Positions 7,903 to 16,048 of a stretch of 64,000 nt of DNA are shown here, piece by piece. The notes beneath the pieces are model-generated. The model was not told the DNA's origin, made no database searches, and saw nothing but the letters and a program-made list of their open reading frames with translations. Location: positions 1 through 64,000 of the forward strand of contig JACKDA010000004.1 in NCBI GenBank assembly GCA_020633775.1, given 5' to 3'. This stretch comes from Gemmatimonadales bacterium (GTDB lineage Bacteria > Gemmatimonadota > Gemmatimonadetes > Gemmatimonadales > GWC2-71-9). Position 1 is the first letter of the stretch. Every line of letters starts with the position of its first letter. The translations under genes and the position numbers were made by a program.

Positions 7903-8987
7903 GCCGCGGTGCCCCGCGCCGCATGCCAGTCCGCGAGCCCCTCCATCACCCGGGCCAGGAGTCCGGCCGCGTCGCGCCGGGCATTGTGCGCCGGGAGGCC
8001 GAGGGTGGCGGTGATGTAGTCGCGCCCGACGGCGTTGTCGGTCGCCGGTCCGGTGAGGACCGTGATCGGCAGGCCGAACTCGTGGGTCATCAGCTCGCGC
8101 GCCCCCCAGCAGCCGACGGGATCCGGTGCGGCCATCACCCAGGCGGCCCCGAGGTCGGTGAGGTCGCGGGCACGGAGGATATCCTGCACGCCATACTCGC
8201 CGAGGATGCCGTCGCCGAGTTCGGCGACGATCACCTCGGGCCCCGCGCCGAGCGGCGCGAGCAGCGTGTTGATGAGGCCGCGGGCCACCGGCACCGTCAT
8301 CCCCGCATGCGTGCTCGCCGCGCCCGCGTCGTTGAAGGTGAGCGCCGCCACGGCCCCGGCGTCGCGCATCGAGAGCGCGTCGCGCATCAGCGAGACCCCG
8401 GTGAGCTTGAGCGCCGCGACCCGGAGGCCGGCGCGACTCATCCCCCGCACCAGCTCGGTCGCCGCCACCGTCTTCCCCGCGTTCATGCACGTCCCCGCGA
8501 CGTACACCACCGGCACCGTCCCGATCAGCGCCTCGGCGGGCGCGATCGCCCGATCGCGGATGTGGGCCGGGCGACCGACCCGATCGCCAAGCTCCGGGAA
8601 CGCCAGCACCGCCCCGAGCACCTCGGCCTTGAACGGCGGACCGATGTCGGGGTTCACCGAGGTGCAGCGCCCGAGGATCCCGCCGAGGTTGAGCACGTCG
8701 AGCGTGTCGCCGACGCTGATGCGCGAGGGGATGTCGCCGGCGTAGCCGCGCAGTGCCCGCCGGGTGCCGAGCGTCCCGGCGAGGACGTCGCCGGCACGCA
8801 GCGTGACCATCCGGCCCGAGAGGTCCTCGAGCGTGTTGTAGTTCGCCTTGTCCTCGAGGATCCGCACCGCCAGGACGTAGCCTTCGGCGGCGATGATCTC
8901 GTCGCCGAGGATCACTTCCTCGGTCAGCGCCGCGTTGCGGGTCGAGGAGGCGATCCGGTCGAGCCGGATCCGCGTCGTGGTCACCAT
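7899..8987 (-). CDS. P-loop protein of unknown function embedded in the arginine operon
   Basis: A 362-residue protein placed between argG (3-bp gap) and argC (4-bp overlap), so it is co-translated with pathway enzymes. The N-terminal half (about 1-150) is beta-rich with conserved-looking stretches such as GRMVTLRAGDVLAG and LNLGGILGRCTS. The C-terminal half carries a BioD/MinD-like deviant Walker A, GTCMNAGKT (165-173), then ALKLTGVSL and an acidic AELGDGILGEYG segment. This organisation resembles the DUF1611/DgcN-type and dethiobiotin-synthetase-like P-loop families, but I cannot confirm membership. Since no argA or argJ is in the operon and DgcN proteins are reported N-acyltransferases of D-glutamate, it could supply N-acylglutamate; that is a hypothesis. 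A regulatory ATPase is the main alternative. Confidence 0.8.
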   Translation of the reverse strand: MVTTTRIRLDRIASSTRNAALTEEVILGDEIIAAEGYVLAVRILEDKANYNTLEDLSGRMVTLRAGDVLAGTLGTRRALRGYAGDIPSRISVGDTLDVLNLGGILGRCTSVNPDIGPPFKAEVLGAVLAFPELGDRVGRPAHIRDRAIAPAEALIGTVPVVYVAGTCMNAGKTVAATELVRGMSRAGLRVAALKLTGVSLMRDALSMRDAGAVAALTFNDAGAASTHAGMTVPVARGLINTLLAPLGAGPEVIVAELGDGILGEYGVQDILRARDLTDLGAAWVMAAPDPVGCWGARELMTHEFGLPITVLTGPATDNAVGRDYITATLGLPAHNARRDAAGLLARVMEGLADWHAARGTAA

Positions 8988-8990
8988 CGG

Positions 8991-10190
8991 TCAGCCCTCG
9001 CCCTGCGCGCGCTGGTCGGCGCGCATCGCCAGCAGTTCCGGGATCGCGCCGACCCGCGCGAAGGCCTTCGCCTCGTCCCCCGTCCAGAGGACATTCTCCT
9101 CGCCGTAGGTCGCCACCGCGCGATCCATCATCGACCACGGCGACGTGGCCCCCGTCACCAGGAAGCGCCCCGGCGCCAGGCGCACGCGCGTCTCGCCGGT
9201 CACCTTGCGCTGCGACGAACCGATCAGCGCCTCGATGTCGCGCAGGGCCGGATCGAAGTAGTGCCCCTCGTGCAACCGGTCGCCGTAGAAGGTGCCGAGC
9301 TGGTCCTTCCAGAACGCCTGCCACTTGGTGAGCACCAGCTTCTCCAGCTCACGGTGCGCCGCGATCAGCACGAGGGCACTGCCGGCCTCGAAGCCGATCC
9401 GTCCCTTGATGCCGAGGGCGGTCTCCCCGGTGTGGATCCCGTGGCCGATGCCGTAGGCCGCGCACCGCTCGCTGAGCGCATCGACGATCGCATGCCCCGC
9501 CATTGGCGCGCCGTCGAGCATCACCGGGACCCCCTGCTCCCAGTGGACGATCACGTCGCTCGGCGCTGGGGCGTCGGCGGGCGGGTCGAGCAGCTCTGCC
9601 GGCGGCGGCGCCCAGGTGTCATGGGTCCAGCCGCCGCCCCAGGTGGTGCCCCAGAGCCCGCGGTTGATCGAGAAGGCCCCCGACTTCGGCGGTACCGGCA
9701 GCCCACGCGCCTCGAGATACGCGATCGTCTCCTCGCGCGAGAGCGACTCCTCCCGGATCGGGGTGATCACCTCGAGGTCCTCGGCGAGCACCCGCAGCGC
9801 CACGTCGAAGCGGACCTGGTCGTTGCCGGCGCCCGTCGACCCGTGCGCGACCGCGACCGCCCCCACTTGCCGGGCCACCTCGATGACGGAGATCGCCTGC
9901 TGCGTCCGCTCGGCGGCCACCGACAACGGGTAGACCCCGCCCCGCAGCACGTTCCCCTGGATCAGCCAGCGGACGAACCGGTCGAAGACGAGCTCGCGGG
10001 CGTCGATCTCATGGTGCCCGGCCGACCCGACCGCGGTCGCCTGGGCCAGGATCGCCGCCCGCTGCTCGGGCGAGGTCCCGCCGGTGTTGACGAAGACCGT
10101 ATGAACCGAGAACCCCCGCTCGGCGAGGCGGGGGACGCAGTAGGAGGTATCGAGACCGCCGGAGAAGGCGAGGGCGACTTTTCTTTGCAT
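8991..10190 (-). CDS. argG: Argininosuccinate synthase
   Basis: A 399-residue enzyme joining citrulline and aspartate with ATP. The PP-loop AFSGGLDTS (8-16) is followed by family motifs AHGSTGAGNDQVRFD and FSINRGLWGTTWGGGW. It is the first gene of the leftward operon. The ATG at 10190 lies inside a perfect inverted repeat (10185-10207), and no Shine-Dalgarno sequence precedes it. A possible promoter (TTGCGA, 17-bp spacer, CATAGT) would start transcription only a few bases before the ATG, suggesting a leaderless or near-leaderless message. The promoter call is inference; the enzyme call is secure. Confidence 0.97.
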   Translation of the reverse strand: MQRKVALAFSGGLDTSYCVPRLAERGFSVHTVFVNTGGTSPEQRAAILAQATAVGSAGHHEIDARELVFDRFVRWLIQGNVLRGGVYPLSVAAERTQQAISVIEVARQVGAVAVAHGSTGAGNDQVRFDVALRVLAEDLEVITPIREESLSREETIAYLEARGLPVPPKSGAFSINRGLWGTTWGGGWTHDTWAPPPAELLDPPADAPAPSDVIVHWEQGVPVMLDGAPMAGHAIVDALSERCAAYGIGHGIHTGETALGIKGRIGFEAGSALVLIAAHRELEKLVLTKWQAFWKDQLGTFYGDRLHEGHYFDPALRDIEALIGSSQRKVTGETRVRLAPGRFLVTGATSPWSMMDRAVATYGEENVLWTGDEAKAFARVGAIPELLAMRADQRAQGEG

Positions 10191-10207
10191 AGTGCATAAC
10201 TATGCAA
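10185..10207. promoter_or_regulatory. ARG-box-like operator over the argG start codon
   Basis: TTGCATAG at 10185-10192 is repeated inverted as CTATGCAA at 10200-10207. The inner core 10193-10206 reads TGCAT-AACT-ATGCA, the spacing of an ARG box half-site pair (TGAAT-N4-ATTCA) with one change per arm. It lies in the 51-bp gap before the arg operon and covers the argG ATG. ArgR is encoded at the operon end. Confidence 0.65.
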
Positions 10208-10241
10208 GCCATCCCGCCCGCTCGCAAGGGCCTCGGATCGG

Positions 10242-12575
10242 CTAGCGCTTCACCACCGTCAGGATCGCCGTCTCGGCGGCGCTCATCCCGCCGCCGGTGA
10301 GGGTGACCCGCAGCCGATAGCGGCCCGGCTTCAGGTTGGCGAGCCCCACGGTCCGCTGGACCTCCGCCGTCGGCTGGCCCGGGGTGTCCTCGAAGGTCAG
10401 TGAGAGTGCCACCTCATCGGGCGTGCTGAGCTCGACGAAGTCCAGCACGGTGGTGTAGCGCGTGCCGGGGGCCATTCCCACCACCTGGTAGTAGAGCTCG
10501 GCCTCGCCCTTCTCGGTGAAGGCGCCGAGGGGGTTGAGGGGAATACCGCCTGACGGGGTCCGCCAGAGGGAACCGCTCGATTCGCGGCCGAGGACGATCG
10601 AACTGAGCGCGAGTCGCCCAGTGGGGGAAGGCACGCCGATCCCGGGGAGGGTCGCGACCGCACCGCGGCCATCGGCCTGGGTGAGCAGGAGTGAACCCTG
10701 GTAGCGGCCCGGGGCGAGCGGCACCTCGAGGGTGCCGCTCAGGTACTGGCCCTTGTCGAGCGGCCGCGGGACGGCGAAGTGGCGGAGCGTGTCGACGTCG
10801 AGGCGGCGACCATCGGGACCGAGGAGCGAGAGCAGCATCCGGACGGAATAGACCGTTCGCCCGCCGGCGGCCGGCGGCTGCGTCCATTCGAGCTGGTCGG
10901 CCGGCAGGGCGAAGGCGGCGAGCGCGACGGAGCGTCCGCCGCCCGGCACCATCAGCCCATAGAGCTGCACGATCGGTTGTACCGACTTCTCGAAGACCCG
11001 CGGGTTGGCGTCGGTGGTGGTGGCGCGCTCGATCTGCGCCTGGCCCTCCGCGACGGTCCGGCTCACCACTGCGGCGGTCACCCTCCCGCCATCGGTGAGG
11101 ACCTGTCGGGCCTGGCGACGATTGTGGCCCTGATACCGGTTGGCGGGGTCCTCGGTGTTGATCGCGCACAGCGACTGCTCGACGCCACAGAACTGGTCAC
11201 GGAAGCGACCGGGCACGTCGATCAAGGTCGGCACCAGCACGCTCGCCCCCGCCTGGCCGTCGAAGTTCTCCTCACGGAACTGCAGCACGAGGCGGGGCTG
11301 GATCCGCTCGTACGCCCAGACCTGCATCTGCTCGCCGCCAACCGACGTGACGAGCTTGTCCGGCTCCCCGTAGCGGATCCAGACGATGCCGCGATCGTCG
11401 AGCACCTCCTGCGCGGTGCGGAAGGCGCGGAACGGGCCATTCAGCCCGATCGAGCGCATCTGGGCGAGCACCAGATCGGTGTCGTCCGTCGCGGTGGTCT
11501 CGAGCCCTTCGGCGGAGGTGAGGGCGCGCGCGAGCAGCTCGTCCACGAAGGTGTCGACACCACCGGTGCGCGAGGCGAGCTGATGCCGACCACTCGGGGG
11601 CAGGGCGAGCGTGAAGTCCTTCCACGCAGTCTCGATCCGGCGATAGTGCTCCACGAGTCGCGTGCCGTCGGGCCACCCTTCGCGCACGTCGCGACCGGCC
11701 CAGAACTGGCGCAGCCACCCCGGCCGATCGGTCGGTGCGGTGGCGTCCCAGGCCTGCAGTTCCGCCGGCTCGGCGACCCACTCCAGCTCGCGCCGGTATG
11801 CCGCCCGCCCCTGGTCGCTCGTCGTCGCCGCCCCGGCGAGCAGGACGCGGGCTCCCTCCTCGGTGTGCCCGGAGGCGTAGAGCTCGCGCGCGAGCTCCGT
11901 CGACACGAACCCCGAGTCGACGACGCCACTCTGCAGCGCACGCCGGAACAGGACCGCCGCGGAATCGCGGCTGCCGGCCACCCGCTCGACCTTCGCGGCA
12001 CCCAGCATCGCGGCCGGGCCCAGCAGCGGGCGCACCCGGCGCAGCATCGCCAGTCGACCACTGAGCTGGGCCTTCCCCTCGCGCGGGATTCCGCCGAGGG
12101 CGAGCGCCGTTGCCGCGGCGGCATCCGTGCTATCGAGTTCCAGTGAGCGCACCAGGGCATGTCCGGCACCCGCCTCCCAGCTCATGCCGAGGACCTGCAG
12201 CGGGCCCGGTCGCGCGGTCACTCCCGTCCGCGCCAGGGTCAGGCGGGCCATCCCCAGCGCGTACCAGCCCGCGGCCCAGGACGGCTCGCCCTCAACGACC
12301 TGGCGCAACTCCCGCTCGGCCGTGATCGCCGCGTCGGCGTCATCGGCAAGCTCCGCGCGCTTGGTCGCCAGGGCGCCCTTGCAGAGGTGGCCGAGGGCAC
12401 CTCGGTACGGGGCACAGGTGGACTCGTCGGGAACGGCGTCGACGGTCGCCACGGCCGTGAGTCGGAGGAAGAGCGAATCGATGGCGGCGCGCTGGGTCGC
12501 GTCCTGGGCGCCGGCGCCCGCAGGAAGGAGCAGACCCAGGGCAGTGAGCAGCGGGGTGACATGCCGGAGCGACAT
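10242..12575 (-). CDS. GWxTD-like exported protein, long form
   Basis: A 777-residue exported protein beginning MSLRHVTPLLTALGLLLPAGAGA, a clear signal peptide; a farther ATG at 12623 is less likely because it would bury that signal. The middle region has DDRGIVWIRYGEPD followed by VWAYERIQPRLVLQF, the hallmark of GWxTD-domain proteins common in Gemmatimonadota and Bacteroidota relatives, although the literal GWxTD string is not seen. The N-terminal 250 residues look like helical repeats (TPR-like) and the C-terminal about 200 residues like a beta-sandwich. The role is unknown and presumably in the envelope. A shorter paralogue lies immediately upstream. Confidence 0.8.
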   Translation of the reverse strand: MSLRHVTPLLTALGLLLPAGAGAQDATQRAAIDSLFLRLTAVATVDAVPDESTCAPYRGALGHLCKGALATKRAELADDADAAITAERELRQVVEGEPSWAAGWYALGMARLTLARTGVTARPGPLQVLGMSWEAGAGHALVRSLELDSTDAAAATALALGGIPREGKAQLSGRLAMLRRVRPLLGPAAMLGAAKVERVAGSRDSAAVLFRRALQSGVVDSGFVSTELARELYASGHTEEGARVLLAGAATTSDQGRAAYRRELEWVAEPAELQAWDATAPTDRPGWLRQFWAGRDVREGWPDGTRLVEHYRRIETAWKDFTLALPPSGRHQLASRTGGVDTFVDELLARALTSAEGLETTATDDTDLVLAQMRSIGLNGPFRAFRTAQEVLDDRGIVWIRYGEPDKLVTSVGGEQMQVWAYERIQPRLVLQFREENFDGQAGASVLVPTLIDVPGRFRDQFCGVEQSLCAINTEDPANRYQGHNRRQARQVLTDGGRVTAAVVSRTVAEGQAQIERATTTDANPRVFEKSVQPIVQLYGLMVPGGGRSVALAAFALPADQLEWTQPPAAGGRTVYSVRMLLSLLGPDGRRLDVDTLRHFAVPRPLDKGQYLSGTLEVPLAPGRYQGSLLLTQADGRGAVATLPGIGVPSPTGRLALSSIVLGRESSGSLWRTPSGGIPLNPLGAFTEKGEAELYYQVVGMAPGTRYTTVLDFVELSTPDEVALSLTFEDTPGQPTAEVQRTVGLANLKPGRYRLRVTLTGGGMSAAETAILTVVKR

Positions 12576-12679
12576 CGGCGAACTCGAGGCGGGGGTCGGT
12601 GCGAGCCGGGGATCGACTCGCACCGGGGGACGTTACCGCCGTGCACTCCCGCACGCCACCGACCGCGCGGGTGAGCGGG

Positions 12680-13537
12680 TCACGATTCCTTCGAGGCCGC
12701 CGCGTCGGTGGTGGTGAGGACCTTGATCGCCTCGAGACTTGCGGCGCGGACGCGCTGCGCCTGCTCGGGCGGGAAGCCGGTCGCGCGCGCGGCGGGGGCA
12801 CAGTAGAGCGGGTCCGACTGGCAGAGCGCGGCGAAGCTGCCCCGCGGGGCCACCGCGACCAGCGTCCCGTTGCCGCTCGACCCATCGAACGCGGCATCGG
12901 TGAAGTGGACGGTCCTGGCGTGGCCCTCGATCTCGTAGGTCCAGCTCTCGAGTCGATTCCCCGCGGCGATCGTGATCGCATCGGGTTCGCCATGTCGCAC
13001 GAAGATCACGCCGCGGTCATCGAGCATCCCCTGCGCCGGGGCATAGTCGCGCAGTGGCGAATCGGCGCCGTACACGGTGCCGAAGAACCCCTGGTCGCTC
13101 CCCGCACTGGCGCGCATCACCGGGGCCACGCCGCGGCGCGGCGCGATCCGGTAGCGCACCATCGCGATGTCGAGTCGCCGGACCTGCTCCGCGAGGCGGC
13201 CACCCTCGGGGAGGTCGTCGCGCGCGTCGCGCTCGGACCAGAACGTCCGCAGGAAGGCGGTGCGGTCGGCCGCCGAGGACGTCGCCTCCCACGCCTTCAG
13301 CTCGCCCGGCGAGGCGATCCAGCTCAGGTCCCGCGCGAAGATCGCCCACTCCTCGGGCGTGGCGGCCCGGGTCGAGGCGGCGAGGTAGGTCGCATACCCG
13401 TCGGCAAGGTCGCCCCCCCGCAGCTGGGCGCGCGCCATCGCGACCTGCTGGGCCACGGTGGTGTCTGGCGTGAGGATGGGAACGAGGGTGGGGGAGGTGG
13501 TCGAGGCGATCAGGAGGAAGGTGGTGGCGGCCAACAT
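12680..13537 (-). CDS. GWxTD-like exported protein, short paralogue
   Basis: A 285-residue paralogue of the next gene. LSWIASPGELKAWEATSS and DDRGVIFVRHGEPD align with LEWVAEPAELQAWDATAP and DDRGIVWIRYGEPD in the long form. It has a short hydrophobic N-terminus (MLAATTFLLIASTTS) that may be a weak signal peptide. It ends after LTTTDAAASKES, exactly where the long form continues through ATTTDANPRVF into its C-terminal domain, so it lacks the beta-sandwich. No frame downstream resumes the similarity, so it looks like a truncated duplicate rather than an assembly frameshift. The gap to the next gene is about 100 bp. Confidence 0.75.
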   Translation of the reverse strand: MLAATTFLLIASTTSPTLVPILTPDTTVAQQVAMARAQLRGGDLADGYATYLAASTRAATPEEWAIFARDLSWIASPGELKAWEATSSAADRTAFLRTFWSERDARDDLPEGGRLAEQVRRLDIAMVRYRIAPRRGVAPVMRASAGSDQGFFGTVYGADSPLRDYAPAQGMLDDRGVIFVRHGEPDAITIAAGNRLESWTYEIEGHARTVHFTDAAFDGSSGNGTLVAVAPRGSFAALCQSDPLYCAPAARATGFPPEQAQRVRAASLEAIKVLTTTDAAASKES

Positions 13538-13559
13538 GGGGACGGCTCCGGGTTGGGGA

Positions 13560-13640
13560 TACCCAGCCCTTGGTGCAAGCTCGGGACCACGCCCGAAGAG
13601 TAGCCTAACCCATTTATTTACAATGACATACGAACTTCAC
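13560..13640 (-). promoter_or_regulatory. AT-rich patch, possible promoter of the GWxTD-like pair
   Basis: An AT-rich island (about 13605-13635) in otherwise very GC-rich DNA lies upstream of the leftward gene starting at 13537. On the minus strand TTGTAA is followed after about 17 bases by ACTCTT, a weak sigma70-like match. The call rests mostly on composition and position. Confidence 0.3.
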
Positions 13641-13694
13641 CGATCCGGGCACCAATGCGAGGGTGTCCGGCTGGCAGGACAGTTGTGTACGGAT

Positions 13695-14345
13695 TCAGGG
13701 TGCGGACTGGAGCGAGAGCCCGTACTGGAAATGGAGCGCGACGTTCGTCAGGTGGGCCCGTCCGTTGGCCACGTTGACGTCGAGCCGGGTGACGGTGCCC
13801 TTGATGGCGAATGACCCCGCGGTGTAGGGGAACAGCTTGACCCGCTTGGCGACGGTCCCGAGCAGGGTCGCGCCGGCCAACTCGTAGTGGGACTTGAAGA
13901 TCCCGCCTCCCCCACGGGCGTACACCTGCCCACGGATGCGGCTGATCGGCACCGCGAACGCCGGTCCGGCACCCACGCCCACCTCGACCCCACCCAGGCG
14001 CCAGTGCCGCTCGACCAGCAGGTTGTTCACCCCGTTGGTGATCCGGAAGGCGCTCACCTCCGGTGGCGGATTGTCCAGGTAGAGCTTGTGGTGCATGTAC
14101 TCGAACGCCCAGGCGCTGTTGCCCGACCACTTGGCGATACGGCCGGAGTAGTACCAGGTCGGCCGCCAGGGCCTGGTGGACCAGTCGGCGTCGAACCGGA
14201 GGTCCGGCTCGCCCTGCTGCTCGATCGTGAGGGGGGTCTTGAGGTTGAGCGCGTCGCCGAACCAGGCCTCGAGGCGCCACTGGGCGGCGACGGACCCGGC
14301 CGGGAGGGCGAGCAGCAGGAGCGTCAGCAGGATCCGGGTGATCAT
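13695..14345 (-). CDS. Small outer-membrane beta-barrel protein, unknown function
   Basis: A 216-residue protein with a signal peptide (MITRILLTLLLLALPAGSVAAQ) and alternating polar and aromatic strands typical of an 8- to 10-strand barrel, for example WRLEAWFGDALNLKTPL and TWYYSGRIAKWS. It ends NVALHFQYGLSLQSAP, so it lacks a terminal Phe. No enzyme motif is visible. It is divergent from the OmpA-like gene across a 264-bp region. It could be a stand-alone porin-like or adhesion barrel; the function is not known. Confidence 0.7.
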   Translation of the reverse strand: MITRILLTLLLLALPAGSVAAQWRLEAWFGDALNLKTPLTIEQQGEPDLRFDADWSTRPWRPTWYYSGRIAKWSGNSAWAFEYMHHKLYLDNPPPEVSAFRITNGVNNLLVERHWRLGGVEVGVGAGPAFAVPISRIRGQVYARGGGGIFKSHYELAGATLLGTVAKRVKLFPYTAGSFAIKGTVTRLDVNVANGRAHLTNVALHFQYGLSLQSAP

Positions 14346-14609
14346 CGGGGCAGGAATCTAACCCGGACCCGCTGGCATCCTGCCCGGTCGGACGCTGTTC
14401 TGCCGGGCAGCCCCCCCTCGCGGGGAGAGAAAACCGTGTCGGAATGCCGAAATCCGGTCGGACGCGCCGCGGCCCCGGTCTTGCGCCGAAATGCCCGAAG
14501 TGTTTCTGTAGTAACGCGTTGTGCGGGGAAGACGACACCAGTTCGCCGGCCCCGTCAGGCGACGGTCGTAGCCGGACCGACTCGACCGAAATCACCCAGG
14601 GAGGAAGGG
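14346..14609. promoter_or_regulatory. Divergent intergenic region, barrel gene / ompA
   Basis: A 264-bp non-coding stretch between divergent starts (14345 leftward, 14610 rightward). It ends in a strong ribosome binding site, GGGAGGAAGGG, just before ATG 14610. No convincing paired -35/-10 was found, but promoters for both genes should lie here. Confidence 0.4.
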
Positions 14610-15833
14610 ATGCGCTTCAGAGGGTTCATCGTGGCGGCCATGGGGGTCCTGGCCGTTGCACCGTTGGCCGCACAGAAGAAGGGGCAGATCGAGATCGGCG
14701 GCTTCGGCCGCTACACCGGCTACCCCGACTCCTACATTGTCCGTGGCCCGGACGACAACCGCCTCGGCGCGGGCGGTCGGCTCGGCTACTTCCTCTCCGA
14801 TCACCTCGGCCTCGAGGTGGACGGGTCGTTCAACCCGACCGACCTCGCCGCCGACCAGCCGAACGTCCCCTCGACCATCGGCGCCCGCTCGCGTCCGCTG
14901 ATGTACAACCCGTGGAACCTCCGCGGCGTGTACAACTTCGGCAGCGGCTCGGTCCGCCCCATGCTCGGCGCCGGTGTCAACTACACCAAGCTGACCAAGG
15001 GCATCGAGGAGTCCGGTGTCGGCGTCGGGGCCCTCGCGGGCCTGCGGCTCAACCCGGTCAGCTGGGCGAGCCTCCGGCTCGAGGGCACGGCCGACATCAT
15101 CCCGAGCGGCTTCAACGACGAGAGCAACCTGTATCTCGGCGCGCAGGCCGGCCTGTCGCTCCTGCTCGGCAAGGGCTGCGACCACTCGGGTGACATGATC
15201 GGCATCCGGCCGACGTCGGCCGAGCTCGCCCCGGGCGGCTCGCAGGCGTTCATGGCCGAGGCCACCTACTGCGGCAAGCCGGATGCGGTCGTGTACCGCC
15301 TGAACGGCCCCGGCACCATCGACTCGCTCACCGGCCGCTACACCGCCGGCGCCGAGGGCTGCGGGCAGGTCATGGCGTACAGCGTGAAGGGCAAGCTGAT
15401 GTCGTCGGCGAATGTCTGCACCCGTGCGCCGGCTCCGCCGCCGCCGCCCCCGCCGCCGCCGCCCCCGCCGCCGCCGCCGCCGGCCAAGCCGGCGTACCAG
15501 TTCGAGCTGCAGATGGTCCACTTCCGGTTCGACCGGTCGGACCTGACCGCCGGCGCGAAGGACACGCTGAACACCGTCGCGACGACGCTCAAGGAGAACA
15601 CCCAGGTGAACGTCGAGGTGGTCGGCCACACCGACTGGATCTCGACCAACGCCTACAACATGCGGCTCTCGCAGGCCCGTGCCGAGACGGTGCGCAAGTA
15701 CCTGATCAGCCAGGGCGTCGCCGCCGACCGGATCACCGTCCGGTGGCGCGGTGAGGAGGAGCCGATCGCGGACAACAACACCGCGGCCGGTCGCGCGATG
15801 AACCGCCGGGCCGAGATCAAGCAGAACAACTGA
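14610..15833 (+). CDS. OmpA-family outer-membrane protein with polyproline linker
   Basis: A 407-residue protein. Signal peptide MRFRGFIVAAMGVLAVAPLAAQ, then an N-terminal eight-strand-like barrel (about 23-195) and a short Ig-like or linker segment (about 200-270). A run of 16 consecutive prolines (codons 15435-15482) precedes the C-terminal OmpA peptidoglycan-binding domain (about 295-407). That domain contains VHFRFDRSDL, VEVVGHTD, LSQARAETVRKYL and NRRAEIK. It should anchor the outer membrane to peptidoglycan. The ATG is chosen for its strong ribosome binding site and signal peptide. A rho-independent terminator follows. The long proline stretch should make translation depend on EF-P. Confidence 0.93.
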   Translation: MRFRGFIVAAMGVLAVAPLAAQKKGQIEIGGFGRYTGYPDSYIVRGPDDNRLGAGGRLGYFLSDHLGLEVDGSFNPTDLAADQPNVPSTIGARSRPLMYNPWNLRGVYNFGSGSVRPMLGAGVNYTKLTKGIEESGVGVGALAGLRLNPVSWASLRLEGTADIIPSGFNDESNLYLGAQAGLSLLLGKGCDHSGDMIGIRPTSAELAPGGSQAFMAEATYCGKPDAVVYRLNGPGTIDSLTGRYTAGAEGCGQVMAYSVKGKLMSSANVCTRAPAPPPPPPPPPPPPPPPPAKPAYQFELQMVHFRFDRSDLTAGAKDTLNTVATTLKENTQVNVEVVGHTDWISTNAYNMRLSQARAETVRKYLISQGVAADRITVRWRGEEEPIADNNTAAGRAMNRRAEIKQNN

Positions 15834-15854
15834 TCAACGCCAGCAGCACGAGGA

Positions 15855-15890
15855 AGCCCCCGGTCGCGATGCGGCCGGGGGCTTTTCGTT
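15855..15890 (+). terminator. Rho-independent terminator after ompA
   Basis: A nine-base perfect stem (AGCCCCCGG at 15855-15863 with CCGGGGGCT at 15875-15883) is followed by TTTTCGTT, 22 bases after the OmpA stop. Confidence 0.85.
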
Positions 15891-15893
15891 GTG

Positions 15894-16048
15894 GAGTCGT
15901 GTGGCATGAGTCGTGAGTCGTGAGGTGGTCGTCGGGGGGGGGGACGTGCTGCGCTCCTGGCAACACGCTAGCCGTCACCGCGCCCCTCACGACTCAGGAC
16001 TCACCCCTCACGACTCCCTCACGACTCAGGACTCATGCCTCACGACTC
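15894..16048. repeat. Intergenic palindromic repeat (TGAGTCCTGAG family), copy B
   Basis: A 32-base arm at 15894-15925 is repeated inverted at 16017-16048 with 30 of 32 matches, and an extra tandem right-arm copy lies at 15985-16016. The element separates the convergent ompA and AI-2E permease genes and directly abuts the permease stop codon. It shares its core with copies near 4662 and 27185. Confidence 0.75.

Noticed and set aside
7899..8987. Firm naming of the arg operon P-loop protein as DUF1611/DgcN
   Set aside because: The P-loop fits, but the usual family text after it is not clearly present, so only a resemblance is claimed.
7923..10199. 758-codon plus-strand frame antisense to argG and its neighbours
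   Set aside because: Its composition is that of a GC-rich antisense shadow and the opposite strand encodes clear enzymes.
12575..12680. A frameshift joining the two GWxTD-like genes into one
   Set aside because: Both have their own N-terminal halves with the same paralogous motifs, and no frame after the short gene's stop resumes the missing domain.
15421..15485. CCG-rich tract considered as a CRISPR or non-coding microsatellite
   Set aside because: It lies in frame within OmpA as a proline linker, and no spaced repeats occur.
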